DNA from: Aegilops tauschii subsp. strangulata
Taxonomy: Eukaryota; Streptophyta; Magnoliopsida; Poales; Poaceae
Length of the DNA stretch: 64,000 nt
Direction of reading: 5' to 3'
Assembly (NCBI RefSeq): GCF_002575655.3
Contig: NC_053036.3
Coordinates: forward strand, 160,928,627 to 160,992,626
The position numbers and the translations under genes were made by a program. Below the pieces are notes generated by a model, which saw only the letters and a list, made by a program, of their open reading frames with translations, searched no databases and was not told the DNA's origin. Below are positions 21,138 to 32,846 of this stretch, piece after piece (position 1 is the stretch's first letter; the number at the start of each line of letters is the position of its first letter).

Positions 21138-24100
21138 TCAAGAAACAATATCCTGGGTACCCATAATGCTGGCAAGATTCTTAGCAAGCTTATTAACTTT
21201 CTCTTGTTTGGCGCTTAAATCCTCCAGCACTTGCTGTTGCACCAGAAAGTATGCATCTGAATTCTGCAGGGACTTCCTCAGTCCTTCGGCTTCCTGTCGC
21301 ATAACATCTGATCGATGTCTTTCAACTAGAACTTGAGACTCAAGAAGCCGAACTGATTCAGGCAGCGAGTTTGAAGAGCTGGTGCCAGCAGTAGTAGCCA
21401 GTAACTCGAACACTACATCAAGACAGGACTTTGGGGTTGTCTCAGTGTCTTCAATATAATTTTTATCAGCTTTCTTGGAGACCAACAGGGATGTCTCACT
21501 ATCTTGAACCTTATCTGCATTACTTCCTTTACCATTGCATACCGGGGTACTCTTCTCCAATATTTTATCCGCGTTCTAAAAGAGAAACAAACAAACACAT
21601 CACAGGTTTACAATGTCGTATATGAAACTCATTTTGGTAAACCAGTTCAGTAGTAAGGTGGACAGGATAACAGCATGAAACAAACATATATCTATGTAGT
21701 ATGGTCACTGTATGGTCTATATCATTCTAGTTTATGTTGCCAAATCAAGATAGATACAGGTCGAGTCATATCTATTTAAGACAAAGCTGCATAGACAGAA
21801 TATAAGTGTGGGAAACTACACAGCAATAACAACACTTGTAATGTGCATGGCATGAGAACATAACTGTTTATTCAATTAAAACTGAAATCAACATAGAGCA
21901 TGTTACAACAGCAAACACATTAAAGAAACAGGTTTAAAACATACCTGTTGCGCCATTGGAGTTTCAATTGCATCCTTCAAATTGAAATTAGTTGGTATGA
22001 GTAAATACAGTGATGCAAGAGCAAAGTAGTATGAACCATAGCTACGGAACCTGACCTAAGAACAATTCTTCTTCTCCTTTAAGCGTTGACTTGGGGTTCG
22101 GAGTGGTGGTCCTCGTGCTTTGGGCACTCAGTTGCCTTACTAGCTGCTCGTGTTTGGGTGCTCTATGGTGGAGACGGTGCTGTGTCAACGGGAACTGGGT
22201 TACTATCTGCTGGGGTTGGGGTTAGAAGGGGTGTAGCTAGTTCTCTGTCCAACTGGGTAGGGTTACAATCTGCGTGAGTCTGGGTTATGTGTGGTGGGGC
22301 TGGTTCTTGGGCAAGTACAACCGTGGTTCTATCTCCATCAACAGGTAGCACGATATGTTCTGAAGACCGTGTTTTTACTCCCACAGATACTGCCATCACC
22401 CCCTCCAATTGAAATGGCTGATAAACAAGAAAAGTAATTGAATGCACAGACATTGTAAGATAGACAGGTGCAATGGATAGTAGGGAAGAAAACAGGGCAT
22501 GAAATAATTCACATTTATTTTGTCTAACCAAACATAATAGCATGACATAATTTCACATATATGATGGCTAATTAAATAGGATAGCATGACACAATTTCAC
22601 ATGTATGATGGCTAACTAAACAGGATAGAATGACATACTTCAAAACATGATGACTATGTAAACAGGATGACATGATATAACTATACGATGTGTCTATTAA
22701 AGTGGTTGGCATGCCATAAATCACAAACATGCCGTCGATGGAAACATGATGGCATGATATTATTCACGGATAGAATGACATAATTCAAAATATGATGACT
22801 ATGTGAACATGATGAGATGATATAAATATATTATGTCTTTAGAAAATGGGTTGGCATGCCATAATTCAGATACATGCTGTCTATGTAAACATCATGGCAT
22901 GATATAATTCAAATATATAATTTATATACTAAGGAAGTGAGCAGAGGGAAATCGCATATATGATGTGTCAACTAAGGAGATGGCATTCAATATCGTGTAT
23001 ATGATGTAAAAACTAAGCATTGTAATACAACATATGCATGATATGAGTAATATAACCCTGCCAAGTTTGAGCATACACCTCAGGGGGATAATAGGACTGG
23101 TCATCTGCCTCTGAATCCTCCTCTGAAGAGCTATCTATAACCAGCAAGATATCTGCTTCAGCAGGTAGCATTGTCTGCTCTGAAGACCTTGTTTTCACTC
23201 TAGATTTCTCCATCACCAATTCAAATGGCTGATGCACAGGAAGAGCAGTTGAATATACAAACATTGTTGGCAAAAGCAATGAGAAATACAAAAAAAGGAC
23301 GCATGATATAATTCAGATATATGACGCTTGGGTAAACAGCATGGCATTGCATAATTCACATATACAATGCCTTGCAACAAGATAGCATTGCATAATTCAC
23401 ATATATAATGTCTTGCAACAAGATGGCATTGCATAATTCACATATATGGTAATTAGACACTAAACAAGTGGCATTCACACAAAGCATGTCTAAACTAAGC
23501 AAATGACATAGCAATGCAAGATACCATACGCACGATATGAGCAACATAACCCTGCCAAGTTAGAGCATGCACCTCGGGGGGGGGGGATAGGACTGGTCAT
23601 CTGTCTCTGAATCCTCATCTGAGGAGCTATCTGTAACCAGCAAGACATGCGCTTCGTCAGATAGAATTGTCTGCTCTGAAGACCTTGTTTCCACTCCAGA
23701 TTTTTCCATGACCTTGTCGAATGGCTGATGCACAGGAAGAGTAATTGAATGTACTAAAATTGTTGACAAATTTAAGACGTAATAAAAAATGATGTCATGA
23801 TATAATTCACATATAAGATGACTGGCTAACCAGGGTGGCATTGCAAAATTCACAGATATGATGGCTGGCTAAACAAGATGGCATTGCATGATTCACATAT
23901 ACGATAAAGAAACTAAACAGATGGCATTGACACAAAGCATGTCTAAACTAAGCAAATGACATCTTTGATGTATACAGTAAGCAATGCAAGGCACCATATG
24001 CATGATATTACCAACATCAACATGCCAAGTTAGAGCGAAGACCTCACGGAGTAAATAGGAGTGGTCTTCTGCTTCTGAATCCCCCTCAGAACAGTTATCT

Positions 24101-24166
24101 TCCTCTTGATTACGATCCAAAATGGGTGGAGGGGGGGCTGCCTTTGCGCCCACCATGGAGCGATGT
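21138..24166 (-). pseudogene. En/Spm-type gene of CACTA copy 1, 3' exons
   Basis: Gene on the - strand. Exons were inferred from AG/GT borders conserved with copy 2: 24043-24166 (124 bp), 23573-23724 (152), 23079-23228 (150), about 22080-22417 (proline-rich), 21955-21984 (30) and last exon 21575-21138. The last exon encodes a coiled-coil tail (E-S-V-R-L-L-E-S-Q-V-L-V-E-R-H-R...). The 150-bp exons encode acidic modules around D-S-S-S-E-E-D-S-E-A-D-D-Q. The Ptta-type domain exon of copy 2 is deleted here, and 23573-23724 has two extra bases in a C/G run that shift frame. The upstream exons lie beyond copy 2 (58556-61065). The protein would be a TNPA-like DNA-binding helper, by analogy only. Confidence 0.6.
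22541..23060. repeat. degenerate minisatellite in an intron of the copy 1 gene
   Basis: A unit of about 40-65 bp built on GCATGACATAATTCACATAT followed by ATGATG and AACTAA-type words repeats irregularly. Similar stretches lie at about 23290-23460 and 23790-23960, and in copy 2 at about 28010-28290 and 28560-28760. It always sits in introns between the acidic modules. Confidence 0.6.
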
Positions 24167-24247
24167 CTGCATTAAACTTTATTGCCACGCAAGGCTCGTC
24201 TCTTTTGCTCTACATGTTCAGTTCCATTGTGTACAATATTTGACATG

Positions 24248-24470
24248 CACTACAAAAAAAGACACTTCTGTGATGATACGTGTTTGTCACAATAGGTCAA
24301 GTTTTCTATCATGCATGTACATCCATGACAAATTTATGACAGAATCAAGATAGTCATACCTGTGCTGTCGTAGAAGTGTTCCATGACATTACCAAAATTA
24401 TCATCACGGAAGTGTCCACTTCCATGACGATAAATCACGCGTCACAGAAGTGCTTTCGTCAAGGGTGACC
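24248..24470. repeat. left terminal region of CACTA copy 2
   Basis: It is homologous to 19631-19850 with scattered differences. The terminal inverted repeat of about 25 bp pairs with the right end at 58155-58180 with a few mismatches. Confidence 0.8.
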
Positions 24471-24684
24471 GACATGTGGCATCCACCGCAACAGAACGCT
24501 GTTAAGCTATCGGGTCCGGTTTTGGATCCGATAACCCATTAACAGCCCCGACCAATGGGGATTTTCCACTTGTAAAATCATCATTGGCTGGAGGAAACAC
24601 GTGTCGGCTCACCGTTGGGACAGACGTCATCCACTCATTGGAGCCAAAGTGCCTATGATACGTCGACACGTGGCACGGCCCAAC

Positions 24685-25480
24685 AGAGGCCATTCCTGTG
24701 AAAAGGCCGGCCCGTTTGACTTGGTTAAAAGGTGGCGGGCCGGCCCACGGCAAGCCTGTTAACGGCCTGTTCGCATATAGCCCATTTATAGCCCGCTAAC
24801 CTAGGGCCCGTTTACGGCCTATCCGAATTAGGCCCAGTAGCGTCATCTGGGCTGTCCAATATAATTCCATCCCGTTTTAACTTCCGGCCCATGTATGGCC
24901 CATGATGTCTTTCGGCCCATATGAGGCCCTTAGTAACCCTCGGCCCCTTAACGGCCCGTAGTAAAACTGGCCCGTAATGAACAGTGTATCACTTTATACC
25001 CATTAACGACCCATTATTCCGTTAGGCCATTTCCAGCCCATGTTATCTTTCGGCCTTCTCAGGGCCTATTTATTCTTGGGCTCATTTCCATCATTCGTTT
25101 ACTTACGGCCCGTTACTATCATTTTCTGCTTGTGGGCCAAATTCAGCCCGTGGTTACAGTCGGCCCGTTTGTGGCTCGTTAATACGTTGGGCCGTTTTCA
25201 TGTCAAAAAAAACCCGTTGGGCTATTTTCATAGAGTTATCAAATACGGCCTATTAACGGCCCGTTATTGTCCAGGAATAGTACAGACCATGATTGGCGAA
25301 ATGATGATACACCCCGTAGAAGGCCCATGGATCCTACGACCCGTAAAAGGCCCATGGATCGTACGGCCCGTAGAAGGCCCATGGATCCTACGACCCGTAT
25401 TGAAGGCCAATGGATCCTACGGCCCGTAGAAGGCCCATGGATCATACGGCCCGCAGGAGGCCCATGGTTACAACAGTCCG
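24685..25480. repeat. GGCCC-rich subterminal region of copy 2 with tandem array at 25310-25471
   Basis: This is the same region as in copy 1. Here the tandem unit is about 27 bp, with spacer GGATCCTAC between CCCGTAGAAGGCCCAT words, six units. The spacer differs from that of copy 1 but is uniform within this array. A short stretch (about 25201-25225) duplicates the neighbouring CCGTTGGGC sequence. Confidence 0.75.
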
Positions 25481-26795
25481 TGTGTTGCCATGATTATTTT
25501 GGCCTAGTTTCCAAAAAGGTTATTGTGGCCACTAGAAAAACACAGAAAAAGAAATGTAGTGACTACAAGCAAACAACTAAACAAGACAATAAGGAAATAA
25601 ATAAGCAAGCAATTAACGCTAGCCTATTACCGCTATTACACATATTACATCCACTGGGCATCAAAGTTCGCCACCAGTGCAAATATAGGGAACAAAGCAG
25701 CATATTACATACACTGGCCGTCAAAATTGGCCACCAGTGCAAATAAATGCGGCAGCAAAACAAGAGCATAACTGAAACAACTTCAGAAGAGCTCAAGAAA
25801 CGTTATCCTGGGTATCCACCATGCTGGCAATAAGCTTAGCAAGCTTATTAGCTTTGTCCTGTTTGGCGCTAAAATCCTCCAACGCTTGCTGTTGCACCAG
25901 AAAGTATGCATCTAAATGCTCCAGGGACTTCCGCAGTCCTTTCGCTTCTTGTCGCAGCACAGCTGATCGATGTCTTTCAGCTTGTAGTTGAGACTCAAGA
26001 AACCGAACTGATTCAGACAATGAGTTTGAATAGCTTGTGCAAACGGTAGTGTCCAGTAACTCGAACACTAAACTAAGACATGACTTTGGGTTTGTCTCAC
26101 TGTCTTCGAGATAGTCTTCCTTAGCTGTTTCATCAGCTTTGTTGGAAACCAACAAGGATGTGTCACTATCTTGAATCTTATCTGCATTACTTCCTTTACC
26201 ATTGCTTCATAAGGCACTCTTCCCCAATATCCTGTCAGCATTCTAAAAGAAGAAACAAGCAGACACATAACAGGTTTAGCATGCACTAGTATATGAAAAT
26301 CATTTCGGTGAACCGGTTCATTAGTAAGGTGTACATGATTAAACTACCAAGTCTTCTATTGCCAAGTACTAGTACATAATAAAAGCATCAAAGAAACATA
26401 TATCTATGTCCTATGGTCACTGGATTGTCTTGCCAAATCAAAATAGAGACACGGTTCAAATCATATTAGTTCAAGACAAAGCAGCAGTGAAAGATACAAA
26501 GCGTGGGAAACTACACGGCACAACAAGATTTCAGATGGGTACCATGGGTCTACATGTACAACAACACTATTGGCTCTATTGTGATGCTAGTAATGTGCAT
26601 GATATGAGAAGTCAACTGTATACACAATTGAAATTGAAATCAACAGAGCTATTGATAAGAGCAAGCCTGTTAAAGAAACATGCGTGAACATACCTGCTGT
26701 GCCATTGGAGTTTCGATTGGATCCTTCAATTTAAAAATAAGTTTGTATGAGTAAATACAGTGATACAAGAGCAAAGCAGTATGCACGATAGCAAT

Positions 26796-26980
26796 CATAG
26801 TTAAAAAAGGCGCGCCTAAGCGAGCGCTTAAGCGCGCCTAGGCTCTAGGCGTTGGCGAAACGCATTGCGCATAACTATGCTTAATCTGTGCATAACTGCG
26901 CATAAGCATGCACTTTGGTCAGTAAAGCGCAAGGCGGTGGCAAAACGCACAATTAACGCCTAGCGCTTTTTTGAACTATG
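26796..26980. mobile_element. hAT-type MITE, 185 bp, with 8-bp TSD
   Basis: The terminal inverted repeats are CATAGTTAAAAAAGGCGC and GCGCTTTTTTGAACTATG. ATAGCAAT occurs at 26788-26795 and 26981-26988. The interior is rich in GCGC and GCGCTTAAGCGC palindromes. It is absent from the corresponding site in copy 1 (near 22030). Confidence 0.85.
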
Positions 26981-27106
26981 ATAGCAATGGAATCTTAAAT
27001 TAGAATAGTTGTTCTTCAGGTTTAGGCACTTGTTCTACATGAACAGAGTATAGTAAGACGCAAGAATATAGTACTTAAAAATAGAAAATGAGCTCATAGA
27101 CCTTAC

Positions 27107-27295
27107 CACATTCTTGGTTCGGGACCAATACAGAATAAGGTGTTCCCAGTCATCGTCCAGTAAATGTGTCTCAGGAGAATGTAAGGGAATTTGATGAGTT
27201 TCTTTGCCGGTGAAGTACGTTTTCTTCAGGTAATTCCGATACTGCCACCAAGCATTCTTGAAGATAGTAGAGGTATTAGCACAGGTTGCCTCATC
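27107..27295 (-). CDS. exon with N-terminal half of Ptta/En/Spm plant-transposase domain
   Basis: The exon is 189 bp and open throughout (63 codons), bordered by CTCAG and GTAAGG. Aromatic and basic pattern W-W-Q-Y-R...L-K-K-T-Y-F-T-G-K-E and D-W-E-H-L-I-L-Y-W-S-R is diagnostic of the family. The following H-H-T-G-S-R block typical of the family is absent, so a downstream exon has been lost. Copy 1 lacks this exon. Confidence 0.65.
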
Positions 27296-29641
27296 CTGAG
27301 TTTCCAAATCGGTCCTTCTCTATAGAGAAAAATGGGAAAATTTGCTGTATTATAACCATCATGGAGGTAGAATGTATGGGACAAAGCAAAGTAATTGCCA
27401 TGAATAACATTACTTACACATAACTCCTGGACAAACACCTGCAACTGGCATTTTCCTTCATCTTCAGTATAATATTTCCAAGATGGGAAGATACGCACAT
27501 ACGATTTAACAACATCAAATGCGATAGATGCTAAACTACGACTGGCTGGTTGTGCTTCCTCCACAGGAATAGGCGTACTAACCGGTGGAGTTGGGGTTCT
27601 CCGTGGTAGTACTGGCCCTTTGGGCACTAGAGCTGCCTTACTAACTGCTCTTGTTTGGGAGCTCTGTGGTGGAGATGGTGCTGTGTCAACAGGAACTGGG
27701 TTACTATCTGCTGGGGTTGGGGTTAGATTGGGTGAAGCTGGTTCTCTGTCCATCGTAGTAGGGGTACAATCTGCGAGAGTTTGGGTTATGTGTGGTAGGG
27801 CTGGTTCTCGTGTATGTACAACCGGGGTGCTATCTCCACCAAGAGGTAGCACTGTTTTACTTGAAGACTGTGTTTTTAGTCCGCTAGATACTGGCATCAC
27901 CCGCTCCAATTCAAATGGCTGATAAACAGGAAACATAGTTGAATGTACAGACATTGTATGAGAGATAGATGCAATAGATAGTGTGGAAAAAAGAGGACAT
28001 GAAATAGTTGACATGTATATTGTTTAACTAAAACGGATAGCATGACATAATTTCACATATATGATGTCTATCTAAACTGGATAGCATAACATAACATAAT
28101 TCAAAGATATGATGAATAACTAAACAGGATCGCATGACATAATTCACCTACATGTTATCTAAGTAATCAGGATCACATCATTTAATTCACATATGTGATT
28201 TATATGCTAAACATAGGGCATTAGATATGATGTCTGAACTAAGAACATGGTGTTGAATATTGTGTATATGATGTCTAAACTATGCAATGCAAGACACCAT
28301 ATGCATGATATGAGCAGTATAACCATGCCAAGTAAGAGCATACACCTCGGTGGGGGAATAGTACTGGTCATCTGTCTCTGAATCCATCTCTGAGGAGCTA
28401 TCGGGACCCAACAAGAGATCTGCTTCAACATGTAGCACTGTCTGCTCTGAAGGCCTTGTTTTCACTCCAGATTTTTCAATCTTCCACCCAAATGGCTGAT
28501 TCACAAGAAGAGTAGTTTAATGTACAAACATTGTCGACAAATGGAAATGTAATGAAGAAAAGGATGGGCAAGATATCATTCAAATATAAGATGCCTGGTT
28601 AAACAGGATGGCATTGCACATTTCACATATATTATGGCTGCCTAAAAGACACGAGACTGCATAATTCCCATATATGATATAGAAACTAAATAGGTGGCAT
28701 TACAGAACATGTCTAAACTAAGCAGATGACATATATGATGTCAAAAGTAGGCACTGCAAGGCAACATATGCATGATATGACTAACATCATCATGCCAACG
28801 TAGAGCAAACACCTTGGGGGGTAAATAGGAGTGGTCAGCGGCGTCTAAATCCGCCTCAGAACAGATATCTTCCTCTGGATTACAATCTGGAGAGGGGTTG
28901 GGAGGGTTTGCCATTGAACCCACCATGGAGCAATGTCTGCATGACATTGTATTGCCGCGCAAAACTCTTCTCTTTTTCTCTACATGTTCAGCATGACTGT
29001 GTACAATATCTGAAATGCATACGAAAAAAATATGGCGAGATTATGTAAGGAGAGCATGCAGAAATTTAGAGTGATGGTAACAACCAGTGGATGGATCCAA
29101 AAATAATGATAGCAGGTTGATGATTGCTTTAATTTAATAAAAAGACAGATGCTGATTGCTTTACTATTTGTTTCCCAACCAAGATGAACAACATAGGCAT
29201 ACCCTAGGTGAACCAGATATTAGACAGAGATACTATTCATTGCTTCCTCGATATGTGCCCACAACTAATTTAGAACTCAAGTTTGAACATTAATTTGGAC
29301 CTGACTTGGAGTCCAAGAGGTGAACAGGACGATAAAGTAGCAGGTAATTTTAAGCAATGCATAACATAAGCAGAAACAAAAGAGTGCGACCTCTCTTGTG
29401 GACCCGCGTACTCCCCAGGTTCATCTGCTGAGTCGATGATGGTGATGCCGTTGCGGTGGGTGCCGGCGGCTGGGAAGGAGATCTGAGGCGGCGAAAGACG
29501 ATCAGGAGTCGTGATGTCTGGTTTGGTGGATGTTTCTGTCGATGGAGCAGCTCAGGTGAGGTGGACGACGTCGCGGCAGGAGCAGGACAAACCACACAAA
29601 GTTCCATTCGACACCTACCTGTAACTGAAGTAATTCTGTAA

Positions 29642-30023
29642 GGGCTCATTTGGCTTGCGTGATTCTAAAAACGCAGGGATAGAAAAAACACCGGAATAGA
29701 ATAGGAATGCACATGGTAAACAGAGCATTTGTAAACACAGGATTTCTGTCAACTTGGGTGTTTGGTTTACAGGAATTGGAAGAGCAGAGGAATGCAAAGA
29801 AACATGGCCAAAATAAAGTGAAACCATATGAAAGCGTGTACAGTTAGAATGTTATTCTGCCACTAATGCACTTGGTCTTGTTTTCATGCATAGGATTTTG
29901 AAAAGTAGGTCCAAGTGGATGTTTTGCTTCATTCCTTTCAACAAAATGCACGAATAATTGAATAGTAGAGTGCCATTGGAAAATTCCCTATTTCTATGTT
30001 TTTCCATTGAACCAAAATAGCCC
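29642..30023. mobile_element. Tourist-like (PIF/Harbinger) MITE in CACTA copy 2
   Basis: The ends GGGCTCATTTGG and CCAAAATAGCCC form imperfect inverted repeats, and TAA flanks both sides (29639-29641 and 30024-30026). A diverged partner occurs at the same place in copy 1 (58807 to about 59230), so the insertion predates the split of the two CACTA copies. Confidence 0.7.
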
Positions 30024-30799
30024 TAATGGATCGACATGAATGTATAGTAATAAGTGATGCAACAAGTGTACAACCTCTTTGCCGTAGCCGTGTCGACCTC
30101 AGCATCATTGGGTTGGTCGCTGAAGCAGTTGAGGCAGAGGTGGCTGTCGGAGGTGTGGAGGAAGATCCGAGGAATCTGTAGACGGCGTCCAGGGCACTGC
30201 TCTGTTGTGATGGACCGTTCTGTCGTTGGAGCAGCCCCGGTGAGCCGTAAGACGTCAAGGCTGAAGCAGCACAAGACAGACATCGTCAATCTCAAGTGGG
30301 ATTCTAATAGCATCTCCAATAGATGATGTAAAATAGATGTAAAATTTACATCACCAAAAATGACCTGACTACAACAGATGAGGTAAAAACTGTTGACTCT
30401 GAACTTAACTGTCGAAACTGAAATTTACTGTGGAATCTGAATGTTACTGTCGAAACTGAACGCAATGGTAGCAGAGAGGCACTTGACATGTAGTTTAGGG
30501 AGGGTCTGCAGTTCGTCTTCAACCTGCACCCCCCTGAGCCGCCAGCCACCACCGGCCGAACCGCCGGCCCCAGCGCCGCCTCGCCGCCCCGAAACAACTC
30601 CCCACCGCCGGTCCGCCGCTGCCCCGGCCAGCCCTCTAGGCCCCCCGCCCCCACCCTGAACCCTAAGATAGATAGTGAGGTACCTCTTCGGCGAGCCCCC
30701 GTCCCCGCTGCGGGTGGTTCTTCCTTAACTCCGGTGAGCCCCCCCTGAAAATCGACTGACCCAAAAGTCGATTTAGTCGACTGAAGTGTAGCTAAATCG

Positions 30800-30965
30800 A
30801 AGCACAGCAGCAACACGAGCGAGGGGGACAGCAGCAGCAGCAGCGCGAGCGAGCGAGCGAGAGCCGGAGCAGAAACAGTTGGGCGAGCGAGCGATCGAGC
30901 GAGAGCCGGAGCAGCAGCAGCAGCGCGAGCGAGCGAGCAAGAGCCGGAGCAGCAGCAGTAGCTCC
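30800..30965. repeat. GC-rich GAGC/CAGCAG tandem repeat near the gene start, copy 2
   Basis: GCGAGCGAGCGAGAGCCGGA and CAGCAGCAG words alternate in three imperfect units of about 50-60 bp. A diverged counterpart lies at 60420-60555 in copy 1. It lies in the first intron or just downstream of exon 1 of the - strand gene. Confidence 0.7.
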
Positions 30966-31916
30966 GGCTGGTATGGACGCCGCTGCCGAAGGGGCCTCGC
31001 ACTGGGGGAGAGCCGCCATGGAGATGTCTCCCGCCACACCGGCTTGAAGGTAGCCGCTCCATGGGGGTGCGGGATGGAGCACCGTCGGCGCCGGGAGGTC
31101 GAGTTAAGGAGAAGGTGCGATGTGATGAGTGTACAACCTCTTTGGTGGCACCGAGTAGGCCTCGGCTTCGTCCGAGGAGTCGGTGAGGATGCTACGGTTC
31201 GGTGGAGCAGGTTAAGGCGGCGCTGTGGGGATGGAGCAGCCGCGATAGACGAGGCAATCATCGAAGCAACTCCTTGGAGGTGGAGGACGGGGCAGCTGAA
31301 CCGGCGGGACGACGAGATGGACGACGGATCCTCATCCGGGGAGGTGGACGAGGGACGTCGAGCTGTTGCGGTGGACGACGTCGTTGGGGAAGAGGCTCTG
31401 GCTGGGCAGCGGTGAGGTGGTGGATGGAGGAGGGTGGGGTTTCGCAGCTGGAGCGGAGAGGTTATGGCGGCCTGGGATTTCGAATAGCAAAAAGGAGGCG
31501 ATGGGAGGGGGTGAACCATGACTTAGGGACGCGCTTGTCCAAAATGTAGGGTGTGTTACAAAAGTACCCCCCACCGATTTGAACTAGCGGCCCTTCCGGC
31601 TCAGGGATAGAAGGGGGATTTCGCGTGTCGGGATTTGGCAGCTGGAGGGAGTTTTCGCGCGCGTTGTAATTTCGGGATAGCAAGGCGCGCGTTGTGAAGG
31701 CGCCAGTTTTGGGAGCACGATATCTGAATTTTCGGGATATAACAAGGCGCGGGTTGAATTTTAGGGACAAGCCTAACGTGTAATATTGTACTTGTACGTA
31801 CCAAATCAATTCGCACTTCCCTCAACCAAAAAGAAAACGAAAAAAAATAAAACTATTCGCACCACACAAAGAGAGAGTCTTGCCCCGTTTTACTATAAAA
31901 ATGCTAATCAAAGCTA

Positions 31917-32153
31917 CTCCCTCCTTCCATCTATATAGGGCCTAATGCGTTTTTCGATGCTAACTTTGACCAAATATTAGAGCAATAATATATGACATGC
32001 AACTTACACAAAGCACACAGTTAAATTCGTCTGTGAAAGGTTCTTTCAATGATATAATTTTCACATTGTGCATGTCATGTACTATTAATCTTGTCAATAG
32101 TCAAAGGCGGTCTTAAAAAACGCATTACGCCCTATATAGATGGAAGGAGGGAG
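31917..32153. mobile_element. Stowaway (Tc1/mariner) MITE, 237 bp
   Basis: CTCCCTCCTTCCATCTATAT at the left and ATATAGATGGAAGGAGGGAG at the right are inverted repeats, flanked by TA on both sides. The interior is AT-rich and non-coding. Confidence 0.9.
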
Positions 32154-32629
32154 TATGAATCCATGTTATGTCAATTAAATTTTTTCGCTTGCTGTATAAT
32201 GCATGTAACCTACTCATACCAACATTTTAGTGCATTCCAAATGTCTGTACTACCGCTGCAACTCGAACTGAATTTGGATTCGTTTCTCTATTTCAATAAG
32301 AATCTACAATCATGATTGTTGCCAACTTCAACCATCATTCGTGTATTACCTTAATAACACACCACATGTTTACTATAGAGATAGATATGAACTATGTGTA
32401 CTACATGAACTCGAATTCTATTTTTTGAATACACTTGATGTTGATTCCAAATAATAGTACATTTGATGTACTAACGATATATTCATAATCTAAACCATGT
32501 TCCATACGTACACCGTGTTTATCACACATAGTATAGTGCCCCGCCCCCTACATTATGACAAGTATTTAGACCTGAGCTGCAAAAGCCACACATTAGCCCA
32601 AATTATGATCAATGTTCTATATATTATAC

Positions 32630-32846
32630 GTAGTACTAGCAAGATGCCCATGCGTTCCACAGAACATCAACATGATCAAGGGGAGGCCTAATTTGCAAAT
32701 ATGGAGAGGGGTGTGGGTATCTTTTTTCAAAATTGCCATAGTTTCCTTCCTATCCGTCAGATATAAATCGGACGGCCTATATTGCAGGATGGCAGGCACA
32801 CCATCATCAACAACTCCGTTTTTTTATAAGAGTAGAGATAAAATAT
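32630..32846. mobile_element. short unclassified element with GCCCATGCGTT-type end
   Basis: The left end TACTAGCAAGATGCCCATGC and right end TTATAAGAGTAGAGATA resemble the ends of the larger insertion at 16900-18219 and of the inverted-repeat element at 61499. The class is undetermined, and no clear duplication flanks it. Confidence 0.4.

Larger units (their letters stand above)
19631..24247 (-). mobile_element. CACTA transposon copy 1, left part (gene on - strand)
   Basis: The terminus CACTACAAAAAAAATACACT follows CAT (the presumed 3-bp TSD) in the Athila LTR. Next come about 400 bp of terminal sequence with repeated TCACAGAAGTG-like words, then a GGCCC-rich subterminal region, then the 3' exons of an En/Spm-type gene on the - strand. 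The copy is interrupted at 24247 by CACTA copy 2 and resumes at 58181. I suspect the Jorge family from its terminus. No TNPD-type transposase (Transposase_21) is visible. Confidence 0.85.
25793..31519 (-). pseudogene. En/Spm-type gene of CACTA copy 2 with partial Ptta/En/Spm transposase domain
   Basis: The multi-exon model from conserved splice borders is: 31519-31138 (start ATG 31519-31517), 30260-30075 (186 bp), an exon ending 29391, 28936-28813 (124), 28495-28346 (150), 27918-27418 (501, Pro/Thr-rich with repeated P-T-P-A-D-S-N-P-V-P), 27295-27107 (189), 26723-26694 (30) and 26242-25793 (coiled coil). The 189-bp exon has the plant transposase Ptta/En/Spm (PF03004) signature: N-A-W-W-Q-Y-R-N-Y-L-K-K-T-Y-F, then D-D-W-E-H-L-I-L-Y-W. 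The rest of that domain is missing after 27107. The last exon has an early TGA near 26208. A TNPA-like role is inferred. Confidence 0.65.

Noticed and set aside
30346..31062. 238-residue - strand frame rich in Ala/Ser/Arg
   Set aside because: It is read through GAGC/CAGCAG tandem repeats in the wrong frame relative to the conserved exon borders; it is not conserved in copy 1.
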